From contig NZ_FCOI02000031.1 in the NCBI RefSeq assembly GCF_001544795.2, forward strand, positions 1-64,000: DNA of 64,000 nucleotides. Reading direction: 5' to 3'. Positions 8,665 to 17,806 of the stretch are shown piece after piece. Each line of letters begins with the position of its first letter. Positions within the stretch are counted from its first letter, which is position 1. This stretch comes from Caballeronia temeraria (GTDB lineage: Bacteria > Pseudomonadota > Gammaproteobacteria > Burkholderiales > Burkholderiaceae). Both the position numbers and the translations under genes were made by a program. Below the pieces are notes generated by a model. That model saw only the letters and a program-made list of their open reading frames with translations, made no database searches and was not told the DNA's origin.

Positions 8665-9974
8665 GCGCGCTGCCCAGCGCCTTCGCCGGCGAGTCCTACG
8701 GCATCGGCCGCTTTATCGAGCTATTGCATCGGACGATCGGACTCGATGCCGAATCGATCGGCGCGAATGCCGTATCGCGCGCGGTGCACGAGCGTTACGA
8801 CCTGTGGCGCGATGCGCAGGACGGCACGCTCGACGACTACTATCGCGCGGTAACGCAGGACAGCGCGCGCATGCAGGAACTGATCGAAGCGGTGGTCGTG
8901 CCGGAGACATGGTTCTTCCGCGATCCCGAAGCCTTCGCCGCGCTCGCGCGTCTTGCGCGCGTGCGTCTGCATGAGCGGCCCGCGAAACCGGTGCGCGTGT
9001 TGAGCGCGCCGTGCTCGACCGGCGAGGAAGCTTATACAGTGGCGATGGTCTTGATCGAAGCGGGCATTCCCGCCGAGCGCTTCACGATCGATGCGATCGA
9101 TGTAAGCGAACGCGCGCTCACGATCGCACGCCGCGCGCATTACGGGCGCAACGCGTTTCGCGGACGCGCGCTCGATTTCCGCGACCGTCATTTCCGCGCA
9201 GCCGATGGCGGCTGGCAACTCGATCCCGCCGTCGCACAAAGCGTGCGCTTCTCGCAGGCGAATCTGCTGCAACTCGATACGCACGCATTCGAGCGCTTCG
9301 ATTTCATTCTGTGCCGCAACGTGCTGATCTATTTCGATCGCGATACGCAATGCACCGTCTTGCGCGTCCTCGATGGCTTGCTCGCGCAAGGCGGCACGCT
9401 GTTCGTGGGCCCGGCGGAGACGGGCCTTCTGATGCGCGAAGGCATGAGTTCGGCGAACATTCCGCTCGCGTTCGCGTTCAATCGGCCCGTAAGAGAAAGC
9501 GCGAATGTCTTCAATGGCGCGTGGCCGGCTCCGCAGAACATCGCGAAGCCGTTGCCGTTGGTGAAGCCTGCGTTCGTGCTGCCTGCATGGGCGAGCGCGC
9601 CGCCCGTCGTTCGTGCGATGCCCGTTGCGAAGCTGCGCGAAGAAGCGCCCATCGAACCCGCGCCGCAAATGAATCTCGCACACGCGCGCGCACTCGCCGA
9701 TGCCGGCCAGCTCGACGCAGCGGCGAGCGCCGCGCTCGCGTATCTGAATGCGCATCCATCGAATGCGGATGCGTACTATCTGCTCGGCGTGATCGCCGAT
9801 GCGCGCGGCGAGCATCAGGCCTCGCGCGGGCATTATCGTCGCGCGCTGTATCTCGATCCCGCGCACCGCGAGGCGCTCACGCATCTGGCCGCGTGTCTCT
9901 CGCTCGACGGCGATGAAAGCGGCGCGCGTCTTCTGCTCGCACGCGCCGAGCGCGTCACCGGGAGCCCACGATGA
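8661..9974 (+). CDS. wspC: chemoreceptor methyltransferase WspC (CheR with TPR)
   Basis: A 437-residue S-adenosylmethionine-dependent methyltransferase expected to methylate glutamates on WspA and so raise Wsp signalling. It has a CheR N-terminal helical domain, then the SAM-binding LSAPCSTGEEAYT motif near residue 113 and the FDFILCRNVLIYF segment. A tetratricopeptide region follows at about residues 335-430 (ADAYYLLGVIAD, ALYLDPAHREALTHLA). The TPR tail is characteristic of WspC-type CheR proteins. It is coupled at both ends by ATGA overlaps. Confidence 0.93.
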   Translation: MSALPSAFAGESYGIGRFIELLHRTIGLDAESIGANAVSRAVHERYDLWRDAQDGTLDDYYRAVTQDSARMQELIEAVVVPETWFFRDPEAFAALARLARVRLHERPAKPVRVLSAPCSTGEEAYTVAMVLIEAGIPAERFTIDAIDVSERALTIARRAHYGRNAFRGRALDFRDRHFRAADGGWQLDPAVAQSVRFSQANLLQLDTHAFERFDFILCRNVLIYFDRDTQCTVLRVLDGLLAQGGTLFVGPAETGLLMREGMSSANIPLAFAFNRPVRESANVFNGAWPAPQNIAKPLPLVKPAFVLPAWASAPPVVRAMPVAKLREEAPIEPAPQMNLAHARALADAGQLDAAASAALAYLNAHPSNADAYYLLGVIADARGEHQASRGHYRRALYLDPAHREALTHLAACLSLDGDESGARLLLARAERVTGSPR

Positions 9975-10666
9975 ACGCGCGGGACATGAACATCACGGTC
10001 GATATCGACGATTGCTGGAACCGCATCGGCGTGCGTGGCGATGCATCGTGCCCGAAGCTCGAACGCTACGTGCATTGCCGCAATTGCCCGATTCACGATG
10101 AAGCGGCGTCGCGCGTGCTCGATCGCGTGGAAGCGCGCACGTCGATTGTCGCTTCGTCGACTATCAGGCAGGGCGACAACGAAACCGGCACGCTGTCCTG
10201 CCTCGTGTTTCGCATCGGCGGCGAGTGGCTCGGCGTGCCGACGACCGTCTGCGCGCAAGTCGCGCAATTGCGTCCGGTGCATTCGCTGCCGCATCGGCGG
10301 CATCGTGCGGTGCTGGGCGTCGTGAACGTGCGCGGCAGGCTGACCGTATGTGCTTCGCTTGCGCGGCTCTTCGGCATCGAAGCCAACGAAAGCGCTGCAA
10401 AAAGCGTGTCGCTCGATGCGCGCGAGCTCGGGCGTCTCGTCGTCATGCAGTCCGGCAACGGCGAGCACGAAGGCCCGATCGCCTTTCCCGTCGATGCCGT
10501 CGACGGCGTGCATCGCTTCACGCACGCGCAGCTTCAGCCGGTTCCCGCGACGCTCGCGCAGCGGCTTTCGTCGCATGCGCATGCGGTCGCGGCGTTCAAG
10601 GACACGACCGTCGGTCTGCTCGATGCCGATCGTCTCATCGACAGCCTGAACCGGAGTCTCACATGA
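9971..10666 (+). CDS. wspD: CheW-like coupling protein WspD
   Basis: A 231-residue protein with a C-terminal CheW domain (LVFRIGGEWLGVPTTVCAQV onward). A roughly 70-residue N-terminal extension carries clustered cysteines (CPKLERYVHCRNCPIH). That extension is usual in WspD and absent from ordinary CheW; the Cys cluster could bind a metal, which is not established. It overlaps wspC and wspE by four bases each. With WspB it couples receptor and kinase. Confidence 0.9.
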   Translation: MNARDMNITVDIDDCWNRIGVRGDASCPKLERYVHCRNCPIHDEAASRVLDRVEARTSIVASSTIRQGDNETGTLSCLVFRIGGEWLGVPTTVCAQVAQLRPVHSLPHRRHRAVLGVVNVRGRLTVCASLARLFGIEANESAAKSVSLDARELGRLVVMQSGNGEHEGPIAFPVDAVDGVHRFTHAQLQPVPATLAQRLSSHAHAVAAFKDTTVGLLDADRLIDSLNRSLT

Positions 10667-12900
10667 CGAGCGTCGATCCGGGCCGCTCGTCGTTGCTCGA
10701 ACTCTTTCAGGAAGAAGCGCGCGGGCAGGCGCAGATTCTCTCCGACGGCCTCATCGCGCTTGAGCGTGCGCCGCGCGATCCCGTCACGCTCGAAGCATGC
10801 ATGCGTGCCGCGCATTCGCTGAAGGGCGCCGCGCGCGTGGTCGGCGTGCCGGTCGGCGTGACGCTCGCGCATGTGCTGGAGGATTGCTTCGTCGCGGCGC
10901 AGGACGGGCGCGTCGTGCTCGATGCGGGCTATATCGACATGTTGTTGCGCGGCGTCGATCTGATTGTGCAGATCGGCGAGGCGCGCGACGTCGATGCGCA
11001 AAGCACGCTCGAACACGAGGTCGATGCGTTCGTCGATGGCCTCAACGCGCGTATCGAAGGCAAGGCATTGCATGACGAACTCACGCTGACGAAGCCGCTG
11101 GACGAAGCGCCCGAACCGGTCCAGACGCCTTCGCGCACGAACGAAGCACGCATGTTGCGCATGCGCGCCGACACGCTCGATCGGCTGCTGAGTCATTCGG
11201 GCGAATCGCTCGTGGAATCACGCTGGCTGAAGCCGTTTTCGCAATCGATGCTGCGCGTGAAACGTATTCAGCACGACGCGAGCCGCGCGCTCGAACGTCT
11301 GCACGAAACGCTCACCGATACGCACGTCGCGCAACTCGATGCCCGCGCGCACGCCGCGCTCGACGAAGTGCGGCGTCTGACGGCGCAAGCGCATCGTCAA
11401 TTGAGCGAGCGTCTGGCGGAACTGGAAAACTTCGATCGCCGTTCGACGCATCTCGCACAGCAGATCTACGACGAAGCGCTCGCGTGCCGCATGCGTCCTT
11501 TCGTCGATGCAACCGGCGGCTTCGCACGCATGGTGCGCGATGTCGCGCGCGGACTCGGCCGCGATGTGCGGCTCGTCATCGCGGGCGAGACGACGCAGGT
11601 CGATCGCGACATTCTCGATCTGCTCGACGCGCCGCTCGGCCATCTGCTGCGCAATGCGGTCGATCACGGCATCGAGGAACCGTCGCTCAGACGCGCGCTC
11701 GGCAAGCCGGAAACCGGCACGATCACGCTGGAGGCGCGCCATAGCGCGGGCGCGTTGTTCATCAGCGTGTCCGACGACGGCGCTGGCGTCGATCTCGATG
11801 CACTGCGCCGCGCGGTCGTGCGCAAGAACCTGGCGAGCGAAGACACCGCCACGCGTCTCACCGAAGCCGAGCTGCTCGAATTCCTCTTCCTGCCCGGCTT
11901 CTCGATGCGCGATGCCGTCACCGATGTCTCCGGCCGCGGCGTCGGCCTCGATGCGGTGCAGGACGTCGTGCGGCAAGTGCGCGGCAGCGTGCGCGTGACA
12001 CAGGAAGCGCATACGGGCACGCGCTTCACGCTGCAACTGCCGCTGACGCTTTCGGTGATTCGCAGCCTGATCGTCGAAGTGGCGGGCGAACCGTACGGGC
12101 TGCCGCTCGCGCATGTCGCGCGCACGCTCTACTTGCCCGCGAGCGCCATCGACACGCTCGAAGGCCAGCAGCATTTTTCGTTCGATGGCAAGCGTATCGG
12201 CCTCGTCACCGCGCATCAGATTCTGGAGACCGCCGCGTTCGAAGCCGCGAGCGATGCGCTCAACGTCGTCGTGATCGGGCAGGGCGCGGCGAGTTACGGC
12301 ATCGTCGTCGATCGCTTTCTCGGCGAGCGCATGCTCGTCGTGCAGCCGCTCGACAAACGCCTCGGCAAGGTGCGCAACATCGCGGCAGGCGCGCTGATGG
12401 AGAACGGCGATCCGCTGCTCATTGCCGATCTCGACGACTGGCTGCGTTCGGTGGAAAAGCTCGTCGGCAGCGGCGAACTCGGACGCGTCGGCGCGGGCGC
12501 GGCCCGGGCGAGCGTGGCGAGCGCGAAACGCGTGCTCGTCGTCGACGATTCGCTCACGGTGCGCGAGCTCGAACGCAAGCTGCTCGCGTCGCGCGGCTAC
12601 GACGTGTCCGTCGCGGTCGACGGCATGGACGGCTGGAACGCGGTGCGCGGCGAGCGCTTCGATCTCGTCATCACCGATATCGACATGCCGCGTCTCGACG
12701 GCATCGAGCTCGTCACGCTCATCAAGCGGGATGCGCAGCTCTCCGCGTTGCCGGTGATGATCGTGTCGTACAAGGATCGTGCGGAAGATCGTCAGCGCGG
12801 CCTCGATGCCGGCGCGGACTACTACCTCGCGAAAGGCAGCTTTCACGATCAGGCGCTGATCGACGCGGTGCGTGATCTCATCGGCGAGGCGAACGCATGA
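10663..12900 (+). CDS. wspE: hybrid chemotaxis histidine kinase WspE
   Basis: A 745-residue CheA-type kinase with its own receiver domain. Parts in order: HPt domain with phospho-accepting H51 (AAHSLKG), dimerisation helices, ATP-binding kinase core (N box LLRNAVDHGIE, then SDDGAGVD and SGRGVGLD), CheW-like regulatory domain, and a C-terminal receiver (VLVVDDS, ITDIDMPRLDG, with a conserved Lys in YLAKGS). It should phosphorylate WspR and WspF. It overlaps its neighbours by ATGA junctions. The start is taken at MTSVDPG because upstream in-frame sequence is wspD read in another frame. Confidence 0.94.
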   Translation: MTSVDPGRSSLLELFQEEARGQAQILSDGLIALERAPRDPVTLEACMRAAHSLKGAARVVGVPVGVTLAHVLEDCFVAAQDGRVVLDAGYIDMLLRGVDLIVQIGEARDVDAQSTLEHEVDAFVDGLNARIEGKALHDELTLTKPLDEAPEPVQTPSRTNEARMLRMRADTLDRLLSHSGESLVESRWLKPFSQSMLRVKRIQHDASRALERLHETLTDTHVAQLDARAHAALDEVRRLTAQAHRQLSERLAELENFDRRSTHLAQQIYDEALACRMRPFVDATGGFARMVRDVARGLGRDVRLVIAGETTQVDRDILDLLDAPLGHLLRNAVDHGIEEPSLRRALGKPETGTITLEARHSAGALFISVSDDGAGVDLDALRRAVVRKNLASEDTATRLTEAELLEFLFLPGFSMRDAVTDVSGRGVGLDAVQDVVRQVRGSVRVTQEAHTGTRFTLQLPLTLSVIRSLIVEVAGEPYGLPLAHVARTLYLPASAIDTLEGQQHFSFDGKRIGLVTAHQILETAAFEAASDALNVVVIGQGAASYGIVVDRFLGERMLVVQPLDKRLGKVRNIAAGALMENGDPLLIADLDDWLRSVEKLVGSGELGRVGAGAARASVASAKRVLVVDDSLTVRELERKLLASRGYDVSVAVDGMDGWNAVRGERFDLVITDIDMPRLDGIELVTLIKRDAQLSALPVMIVSYKDRAEDRQRGLDAGADYYLAKGSFHDQALIDAVRDLIGEANA

Positions 12901-13880
12901 AGATCGGCATTGCAAATGACGTACCGCTGGCCGTCGAAGCATTGCGGCGCGCGCTCGCGGCGCGGCCCGACTTCGAGATCGCGTGGGTCGCGCACGACGG
13001 TCAACAAGCCATCGACTATTGCGCGGCGCACACGCCCGATGTCGTGCTGATGGATCTCGTGATGCCGAACGTCGACGGCGTGCAGGCGTCGCGGACCATC
13101 ATGGCGCGGTCGCCGTGCGCGATTCTCGTCGTTACCGTGGATGTCGGCGCGAACGCATGGCGCGTGTACGAAGCGATGGGCGCGGGCGCGCTCGATGCCG
13201 TCGACACGCCCGCGCTCGCCGGCGCCGATGCGCGTCGCGGCGCGGCGGCGCTGATCGCGAAGATCGATCAGATCGGCGCGCGGCTCGCATCGTCCTTCGT
13301 TTCGACCGCAGTGAAAAGCAGCGATCGTCTCGTCGCGATAGGCGCATCCGCCGGCGGCCCGGCCGCGCTCGCGACGCTGCTCGGCGCGCTGCCGAAGGAC
13401 TTCGCGGCGGCGACCGTCATCGTCCAGCATGTGGATCGCGCATTCGCCGAAGGCATGGCGCAATGGCTCGACGCGCAATCGGCGCTGCGCGTGCGCGTCG
13501 CGCGCGAAGGCGACCGGCCCGTGCCCGGCGAAGTGCTGCTCGCCGCGACCAACGATCATCTCCATTTCGCCGATGCCGCGCGCCTCGGCTACACCGCGCA
13601 TCCGCAGCAATTGCCGTATCGCCCGTCCGTCGATGTGTTCTTTCAGAGCGTGACCGAGCGATGGACCGGTCGCGCGATCGGCGTGCTGCTGACCGGCATG
13701 GGCCGCGATGGCGCCATCGGCTTGAAAGCGATGCGCGCGAAGGGTTATCACACGATCGCGCAGGACGAAGCGACGAGCGCGGTGTACGGCATGCCGAAGG
13801 CTGCGGCCGCGCTGAATGCGGCGGTGTCGATCCTGCCGCTGCCGCGCATCGCGGATGCGATCGCCACGGCATTCGACTGA
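12897..13880 (+). CDS. wspF: chemoreceptor methylesterase WspF (CheB)
   Basis: A 327-residue CheB-type response regulator. The receiver domain has acidic DV at residues 8-9 and phospho-accepting D53 (LMDLVMPNVDG). The methylesterase domain carries a Ser in GASAGGP, a His in VQHV and an Asp in GMGRDGA. It should demethylate WspA and damp signalling; loss of WspF in Pseudomonas gives wrinkly, high c-di-GMP cells. It is coupled to wspE by ATGA overlap and followed after 51 bases by wspR. Confidence 0.93.
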   Translation: MKIGIANDVPLAVEALRRALAARPDFEIAWVAHDGQQAIDYCAAHTPDVVLMDLVMPNVDGVQASRTIMARSPCAILVVTVDVGANAWRVYEAMGAGALDAVDTPALAGADARRGAAALIAKIDQIGARLASSFVSTAVKSSDRLVAIGASAGGPAALATLLGALPKDFAAATVIVQHVDRAFAEGMAQWLDAQSALRVRVAREGDRPVPGEVLLAATNDHLHFADAARLGYTAHPQQLPYRPSVDVFFQSVTERWTGRAIGVLLTGMGRDGAIGLKAMRAKGYHTIAQDEATSAVYGMPKAAAALNAAVSILPLPRIADAIATAFD

Positions 13881-13931
13881 TACGGCAACGAACCCACCGA
13901 AACCGACAAGCACTCAACACAGGACACGTTC

Positions 13932-15050
13932 ATGAAACTTCCTCACCCCGATCCGCTGGCCGAACGCGCGAAACGGGCCGCGCAGGCAGCCTCGGCGAGC
14001 GTCGAACGCGCGGGCTCGCGTGCGATGGCGGACGAGCGTGCCGTGTCCGATCTGCTCGCAGCCGCATTGAACGCGCCGCCCGCGGCCGAGTTGCCCGTGA
14101 TGGTGCTGCTCGTGGACGATCAGGCGATCATCGCGGAGGCGCTGCGTCGCGCGCTTGCCGACGAGCCCAACGTCGACCTGCATTACTGCGCCAATCCGGA
14201 AGAAGCGCTGCGCATTGCGCAGGAAACGCGGCCGACGGTCATTCTGCAAGACCTCGTGATGCCCGGCGTCGATGGTCTGACGCTCGTGCGTCAATACCGC
14301 GAGCATCCGGCGACGCGCGATATCCCGATCATCGTGCTCTCGACGAAAGAAGAGCCGCGCATCAAGAGCGCGGCGTTTGCCGCGGGCGCGAACGATTACC
14401 TCGTGAAACTGCCCGATACGATCGAGCTCGTCGCGCGCGTGCGCTATCACTCGCGTTCGTATCAGAATCTGCTGCAACGCGACGAGGCGTATCGCGCGTT
14501 GCGTCAATCGCAACAGAAGCTGCTCGAAACGAATCTGGAATTGCAGCGGCTGACGCATTCGGACGGGCTGACGGGTTTGTCGAATCGTCGCCGTCTTGAC
14601 GATTATCTGAATGCCGAATGGCGCCGCGCGGCACGCGAGCGTGCATCGATCGGCTTTCTGATGATCGATGTCGACAACTTCAAGTCGTACAACGATACCT
14701 ACGGCCACGTCGCCGGCGACGATGTGCTGAAGCTCGTCGCGCACACGATCGAATCGAGTCTGAACAGTCCCGTCGATCTCGCGGCGCGCTTCGGCGGCGA
14801 GGAATTCGCGGTGGTGCTGGTGTCGACGTCGGCGCCGGGCTTGCGCTTGCTCGGCGAGAAGATCCGCATCGCGGTCGAGGCGCTCGACGTGCCGCATACG
14901 GGTTCGGCGAGCGGCCGCGTGACGATCAGCGTCGGCGGCGCGACACAGACGGTCATGCACGACGATGCATCGAAACAGCTGGTGGAAGCGGCGGATCTCG
15001 CGCTGTATCGCGCGAAGCGGGATGGAAGGAACCGGGTGATCATCACCTGA
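13932..15050 (+). CDS. wspR: response regulator diguanylate cyclase WspR
   Basis: A 372-residue output protein of the Wsp pathway that makes c-di-GMP from two GTP. An extended N-terminus of about 55 residues precedes the receiver domain (VDDQ at 61-64, phospho-accepting D107 in LQDLVMPGVDG). A linker helix leads to the GGDEF domain with active-site GGEEF at 288-292. Large blocks match Pseudomonas WspR as I recall it. The usual inhibitory I-site RxxD is here S279-P-V-D282, so the key Arg is absent and feedback inhibition may be lost. A hairpin terminator follows the stop. Confidence 0.94.
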   Translation: MKLPHPDPLAERAKRAAQAASASVERAGSRAMADERAVSDLLAAALNAPPAAELPVMVLLVDDQAIIAEALRRALADEPNVDLHYCANPEEALRIAQETRPTVILQDLVMPGVDGLTLVRQYREHPATRDIPIIVLSTKEEPRIKSAAFAAGANDYLVKLPDTIELVARVRYHSRSYQNLLQRDEAYRALRQSQQKLLETNLELQRLTHSDGLTGLSNRRRLDDYLNAEWRRAARERASIGFLMIDVDNFKSYNDTYGHVAGDDVLKLVAHTIESSLNSPVDLAARFGGEEFAVVLVSTSAPGLRLLGEKIRIAVEALDVPHTGSASGRVTISVGGATQTVMHDDASKQLVEAADLALYRAKRDGRNRVIIT

Positions 15051-15052
15051 TG

Positions 15053-15092
15053 AAAAAACGCGCGGCCTTCATCGAAGCCCGCGCGTTTGTCT
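15053..15092 (+). terminator. terminator after wspR
   Basis: AAACGCGC and GCGCGTTT arms, extended by GGC/GCC with one bulge, form a stem-loop directly after the wspR stop, ending in TTTGTCTTT. It closes the wsp transcript. Confidence 0.75.
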
Positions 15093-15118
15093 TTATGGCG
15101 TGTGCCGCATGGACGGCG

Positions 15119-15280
15119 TCATCGCCTGAACACGCCGAGCAGCAGGGTCGCGAGAAAGATCACGATGAAGATGAAGAACAGGATCTTGGCGATTTCCGCC
15201 GCACCCGTTGCGATCCCCCCGAAGCCGAAGACCGCCGCGATGATCGCGATGATGAAAAAGATGGCAGCGTAACGGAGCAT
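15119..15280 (-). CDS. DUF1328 small membrane protein (YtjA family)
   Basis: A 53-residue, two-helix membrane protein beginning [15 protein letters not shown] and containing [22 protein letters not shown], the family signature. The start is supported by GGAGGG nine bases upstream; the longer in-frame reading is Arg-rich and has no ribosome-binding site. Function is unknown. In relatives it is often induced under envelope or general stress and found as a lone gene, as here. Confidence 0.9.
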   Translation of the reverse strand: MLRYAAIFFIIAIIAAVFGFGGIATGAAEIAKILFFIFIVIFLATLLLGVFRR

Positions 15281-15418
15281 AGTGCCCTCCAGTGTTGGTC
15301 GTCGTGAGTCGTCGTTGATCGATAGACAGGCGGATCGATGCCGCCGCTTTCGCTCATCAGGTTCTTGCCGCGGATCCTTAAAGCAACGCACGTGCCCGGC
15401 GCGGCGTGCGTTCATGAT

Positions 15419-15456
15419 GCAAAAACGCCGCAATGACGAAAGCGCATTGCGGCGTT
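15419..15456 (-). terminator. terminator for the small acidic protein gene
   Basis: A perfect 12-bp inverted repeat, AACGCCGCAATG / CATTGCGGCGTT. Read leftward the right arm is followed by TTTTTG, so it should end the transcript of the acidic protein gene at 15501-15668. Confidence 0.8.
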
Positions 15457-15500
15457 GCGGATCGCGCTTGGCCTATGCGCGATGGGCCCGGCTGTCGAGG

Positions 15501-15668
15501 CTAACGGCCTTGTGTGCGATCGGAGTCGGTTTCATCGTCGTCGTCTTCATCGTCGACGCTGTTGAGCGCATCCGGCAGGTTGTTCTCCAGTTCATCGCGT
15601 TCGATCTGATCAGCTAGGTCGAGGGATTTGCGCGTGGCAGGACCGGACGGGCGATTGGCTCCAGACAT
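15501..15668 (-). CDS. small acidic hypothetical protein
   Basis: A 55-residue protein found by reading the minus strand: it begins MSGANRPSGP and ends with a run of Asp/Glu (DDEDDDDETDSD) before RTQGR. AAGGAG lies seven bases before the ATG and a strong terminator follows about 45 bases after the stop, so it looks like a complete small transcription unit. It is predicted to be soluble and largely disordered. I do not recognise a family; acidic proteins of this kind sometimes bind basic partners, but that is speculation. Confidence 0.68.
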   Translation of the reverse strand: MSGANRPSGPATRKSLDLADQIERDELENNLPDALNSVDDEDDDDETDSDRTQGR

Positions 15669-15965
15669 GGCGTACTCCTTGAACAGATTTCAAAGCCGCG
15701 CCGACAATTCGGCGCGAACCAACGGACTAGCAAGGCTTGTACGCGCCGGGCTGAAAGTCCGCCTTAAAGGATCGCTTAAGGATCACTCGAGGATCGTTCG
15801 GGCGGCAAGATAAACAGACCGTGCTGACGGAAAAGAAACGCAGTCCCAATCTTGCAAGCGGGACGGCATATTTTGCGTGCCGGCGCGTAAGGTCAGTATG
15901 CACCGGGACGCGCGCCGAGGCAAAGAGCGCGCGCGCTTTTCAGTTACGCATTCCCGGTCCATGCG

Positions 15966-16580
15966 TCATGCGAAAAAATGGGCGACGATCGGATACAGCG
16001 ACAGCACGAGCAACACGGCCATCGTGATGTTGAACATGCGCAGGCGGCGCGGATTCGCGAGAAAGCGCCGCAGCGACATGCCGAACGCAGCCCACATCGT
16101 GATGCACGGCAAGCCGATCACGACGAGCACCAGCGCCATCAGCGCCGCATTCAGCGAAAGACTCGTGTGCAGATGAATCGTGGTCGCGGCGGTGAGCACC
16201 ATCATCCACGCTTTGGGATTGATCCACTGGAACGCGATGGCTTCGTGAAAGCGCATCGGGCGCGCTTGGCCGTCGCGCATCTGGACGGACGACGACGTGC
16301 CGATCTTCCACGCCAGATACAGCAGATACGCGACGCTGGCCGCTTCCAGCACGGTGTACAGGAACGGCAGGCGCTCGAACGCCTGCGCGAGCCCGAGACC
16401 GACCGCGATCATCAGAATCGCCATGCCCGCGCTGATGCCGAGGACGTGCGGCACGGTGCGCTTCAGGCCGAAGTTGACGCCCGAGGCGAGCAGCATCGTG
16501 TTATTGGGGCCGGGCGTGATGGTCGTCACCAGCGCGAACAGCGCGGCGGCGGGCAGGGCGTTCAGAAGTTCCGTGGGCAT
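15966..16580 (-). CDS. LysE/RhtB-family exporter
   Basis: A 204-residue inner-membrane protein with about six hydrophobic helices. The diagnostic N-terminal segment TPGPNNTMLLASGVNFG is present at about residues 22-38, and the central part has FQWINPKAWMM, typical of the family. Relatives export amino acids such as lysine, threonine or homoserine; the substrate here cannot be told. GGAG lies upstream of the ATG. It is a stand-alone gene. Confidence 0.9.
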   Translation of the reverse strand: MPTELLNALPAAALFALVTTITPGPNNTMLLASGVNFGLKRTVPHVLGISAGMAILMIAVGLGLAQAFERLPFLYTVLEAASVAYLLYLAWKIGTSSSVQMRDGQARPMRFHEAIAFQWINPKAWMMVLTAATTIHLHTSLSLNAALMALVLVVIGLPCITMWAAFGMSLRRFLANPRRLRMFNITMAVLLVLSLYPIVAHFFA

Positions 16581-16715
16581 GGCGCGCTCCGGTAATGAAA
16601 AACTGGATGAGCGTCAAGTGTACGGAAGCTTTCCGGTACAGTACCGGTACAGATTGTCGGCTGATTTCCTATACGGTGTCCGGGCGCGACAGCTCGCCGC
16701 GCCCGTCCAACGCGC

Positions 16716-17744
16716 TTAAACGGGGAACGGATTGCGTTCCGCGAAGCCTTGCTGATGCCAGTACGGATACGCCGGCCGCACCGTGCTGGCCTCGTCGAGC
16801 TTCTTCACCTGCTCGGCCGTGAGGTTCCACCCGACCGCGCCGAGGTTCTGCCGCAGTTGCTCCTCGTTGCGCGCGCCGATCAGCACCGTCGCCACCGTCG
16901 GACGCTGGAGCAGCCAGTTCAGCGCGATCTGCGGCACGGTCTTGCCGGTTTCCTCGGCGATGGCATCGAGCGCATCGACGACGCGATACAGATAGTCGTC
17001 CGGCACCGGCGGACCCATGTCGGCGGTTTTGTGCAGGCGGCTCGTTTCCGGCAGCGGCTGGCCGCGGCGAATCTTGCCGGTGAGACGTCCCCAGCCGAGC
17101 GGACTCCATACGATCGCGCCGACGCCCTGATCCAGTCCGAGCGGCATCAGCTCCCATTCGTAATCGCGGCCGATCAGCGAGTAGTACGTCTGATTCGCGA
17201 CATAGCGCGGATAACCGTAACGGTCGGCCACATCGAGCGATTTCTGCAAATGCCAGCCCGAAAAATTCGATACGCCCGTATAGCGGATCTTGCCCGCGCG
17301 CACGAGATCGTCGAGCGTGGAAAGCGTTTCTTCGACGGGCGTTTTCGCATCGAACGCATGCAACTGGAACACGTCGATGTAATCCGTCTGCAATCGTTCG
17401 AGCGCCGCGTTCACCGCCCGGACGAGATGAAAGCGCGACGAACCCACGGCGTTCGGATCGTCCTGATCGAAGCGGAACGTGGCCTTCGTCGAGACGATGA
17501 CCTTGTCGCGCCGGCCCTTGAGTGCTTCGCCGAGTATCGATTCCGATGAACCGCGCGAGTAGATGTCGGCGGTGTCGAACATCGTGACGCCCGCATCGAG
17601 GCAAATGTCGACGAGCTTGCGCGCCTCGCTCACGTCGGTCTCGCCCCACGCCTGGAAAAATTCGCCCTTGCCGCCGAAAGTGCCGGTGCCGAAGCTCAAT
17701 ACGGGAACCTTGAAGCCCGAAGCACCGAGATGTCGATATTCCAT
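16716..17744 (-). CDS. aldo/keto reductase
   Basis: A 342-residue TIM-barrel oxidoreductase using NADPH. The catalytic tetrad is visible: Asp and Tyr in FDTADIYSRG, Lys in VSTKATF, and the His in FQLHAFD. The C-terminal LIGARNEEQLRQNLGA is the cofactor-binding segment. The family reduces aldehydes and ketones; the physiological substrate is unknown. It is transcribed alone, leftward, 62 bases downstream of the ClC channel gene. Confidence 0.9.
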   Translation of the reverse strand: MEYRHLGASGFKVPVLSFGTGTFGGKGEFFQAWGETDVSEARKLVDICLDAGVTMFDTADIYSRGSSESILGEALKGRRDKVIVSTKATFRFDQDDPNAVGSSRFHLVRAVNAALERLQTDYIDVFQLHAFDAKTPVEETLSTLDDLVRAGKIRYTGVSNFSGWHLQKSLDVADRYGYPRYVANQTYYSLIGRDYEWELMPLGLDQGVGAIVWSPLGWGRLTGKIRRGQPLPETSRLHKTADMGPPVPDDYLYRVVDALDAIAEETGKTVPQIALNWLLQRPTVATVLIGARNEEQLRQNLGAVGWNLTAEQVKKLDEASTVRPAYPYWHQQGFAERNPFPV

Positions 17745-17806
17745 TGCCTGTCCTCGTGGATGAAGTTCATCGACGAGACTACCGCAATGGCTCGACGCAT
17801 GCAGCG

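Noticed and set aside
15669-15965. Possible small genes between the acidic protein and LysE genes
   Set aside because: Frames lack ribosome-binding sites and have biased Arg-rich translations; only loosely repeated AAGGATC-like words are seen.
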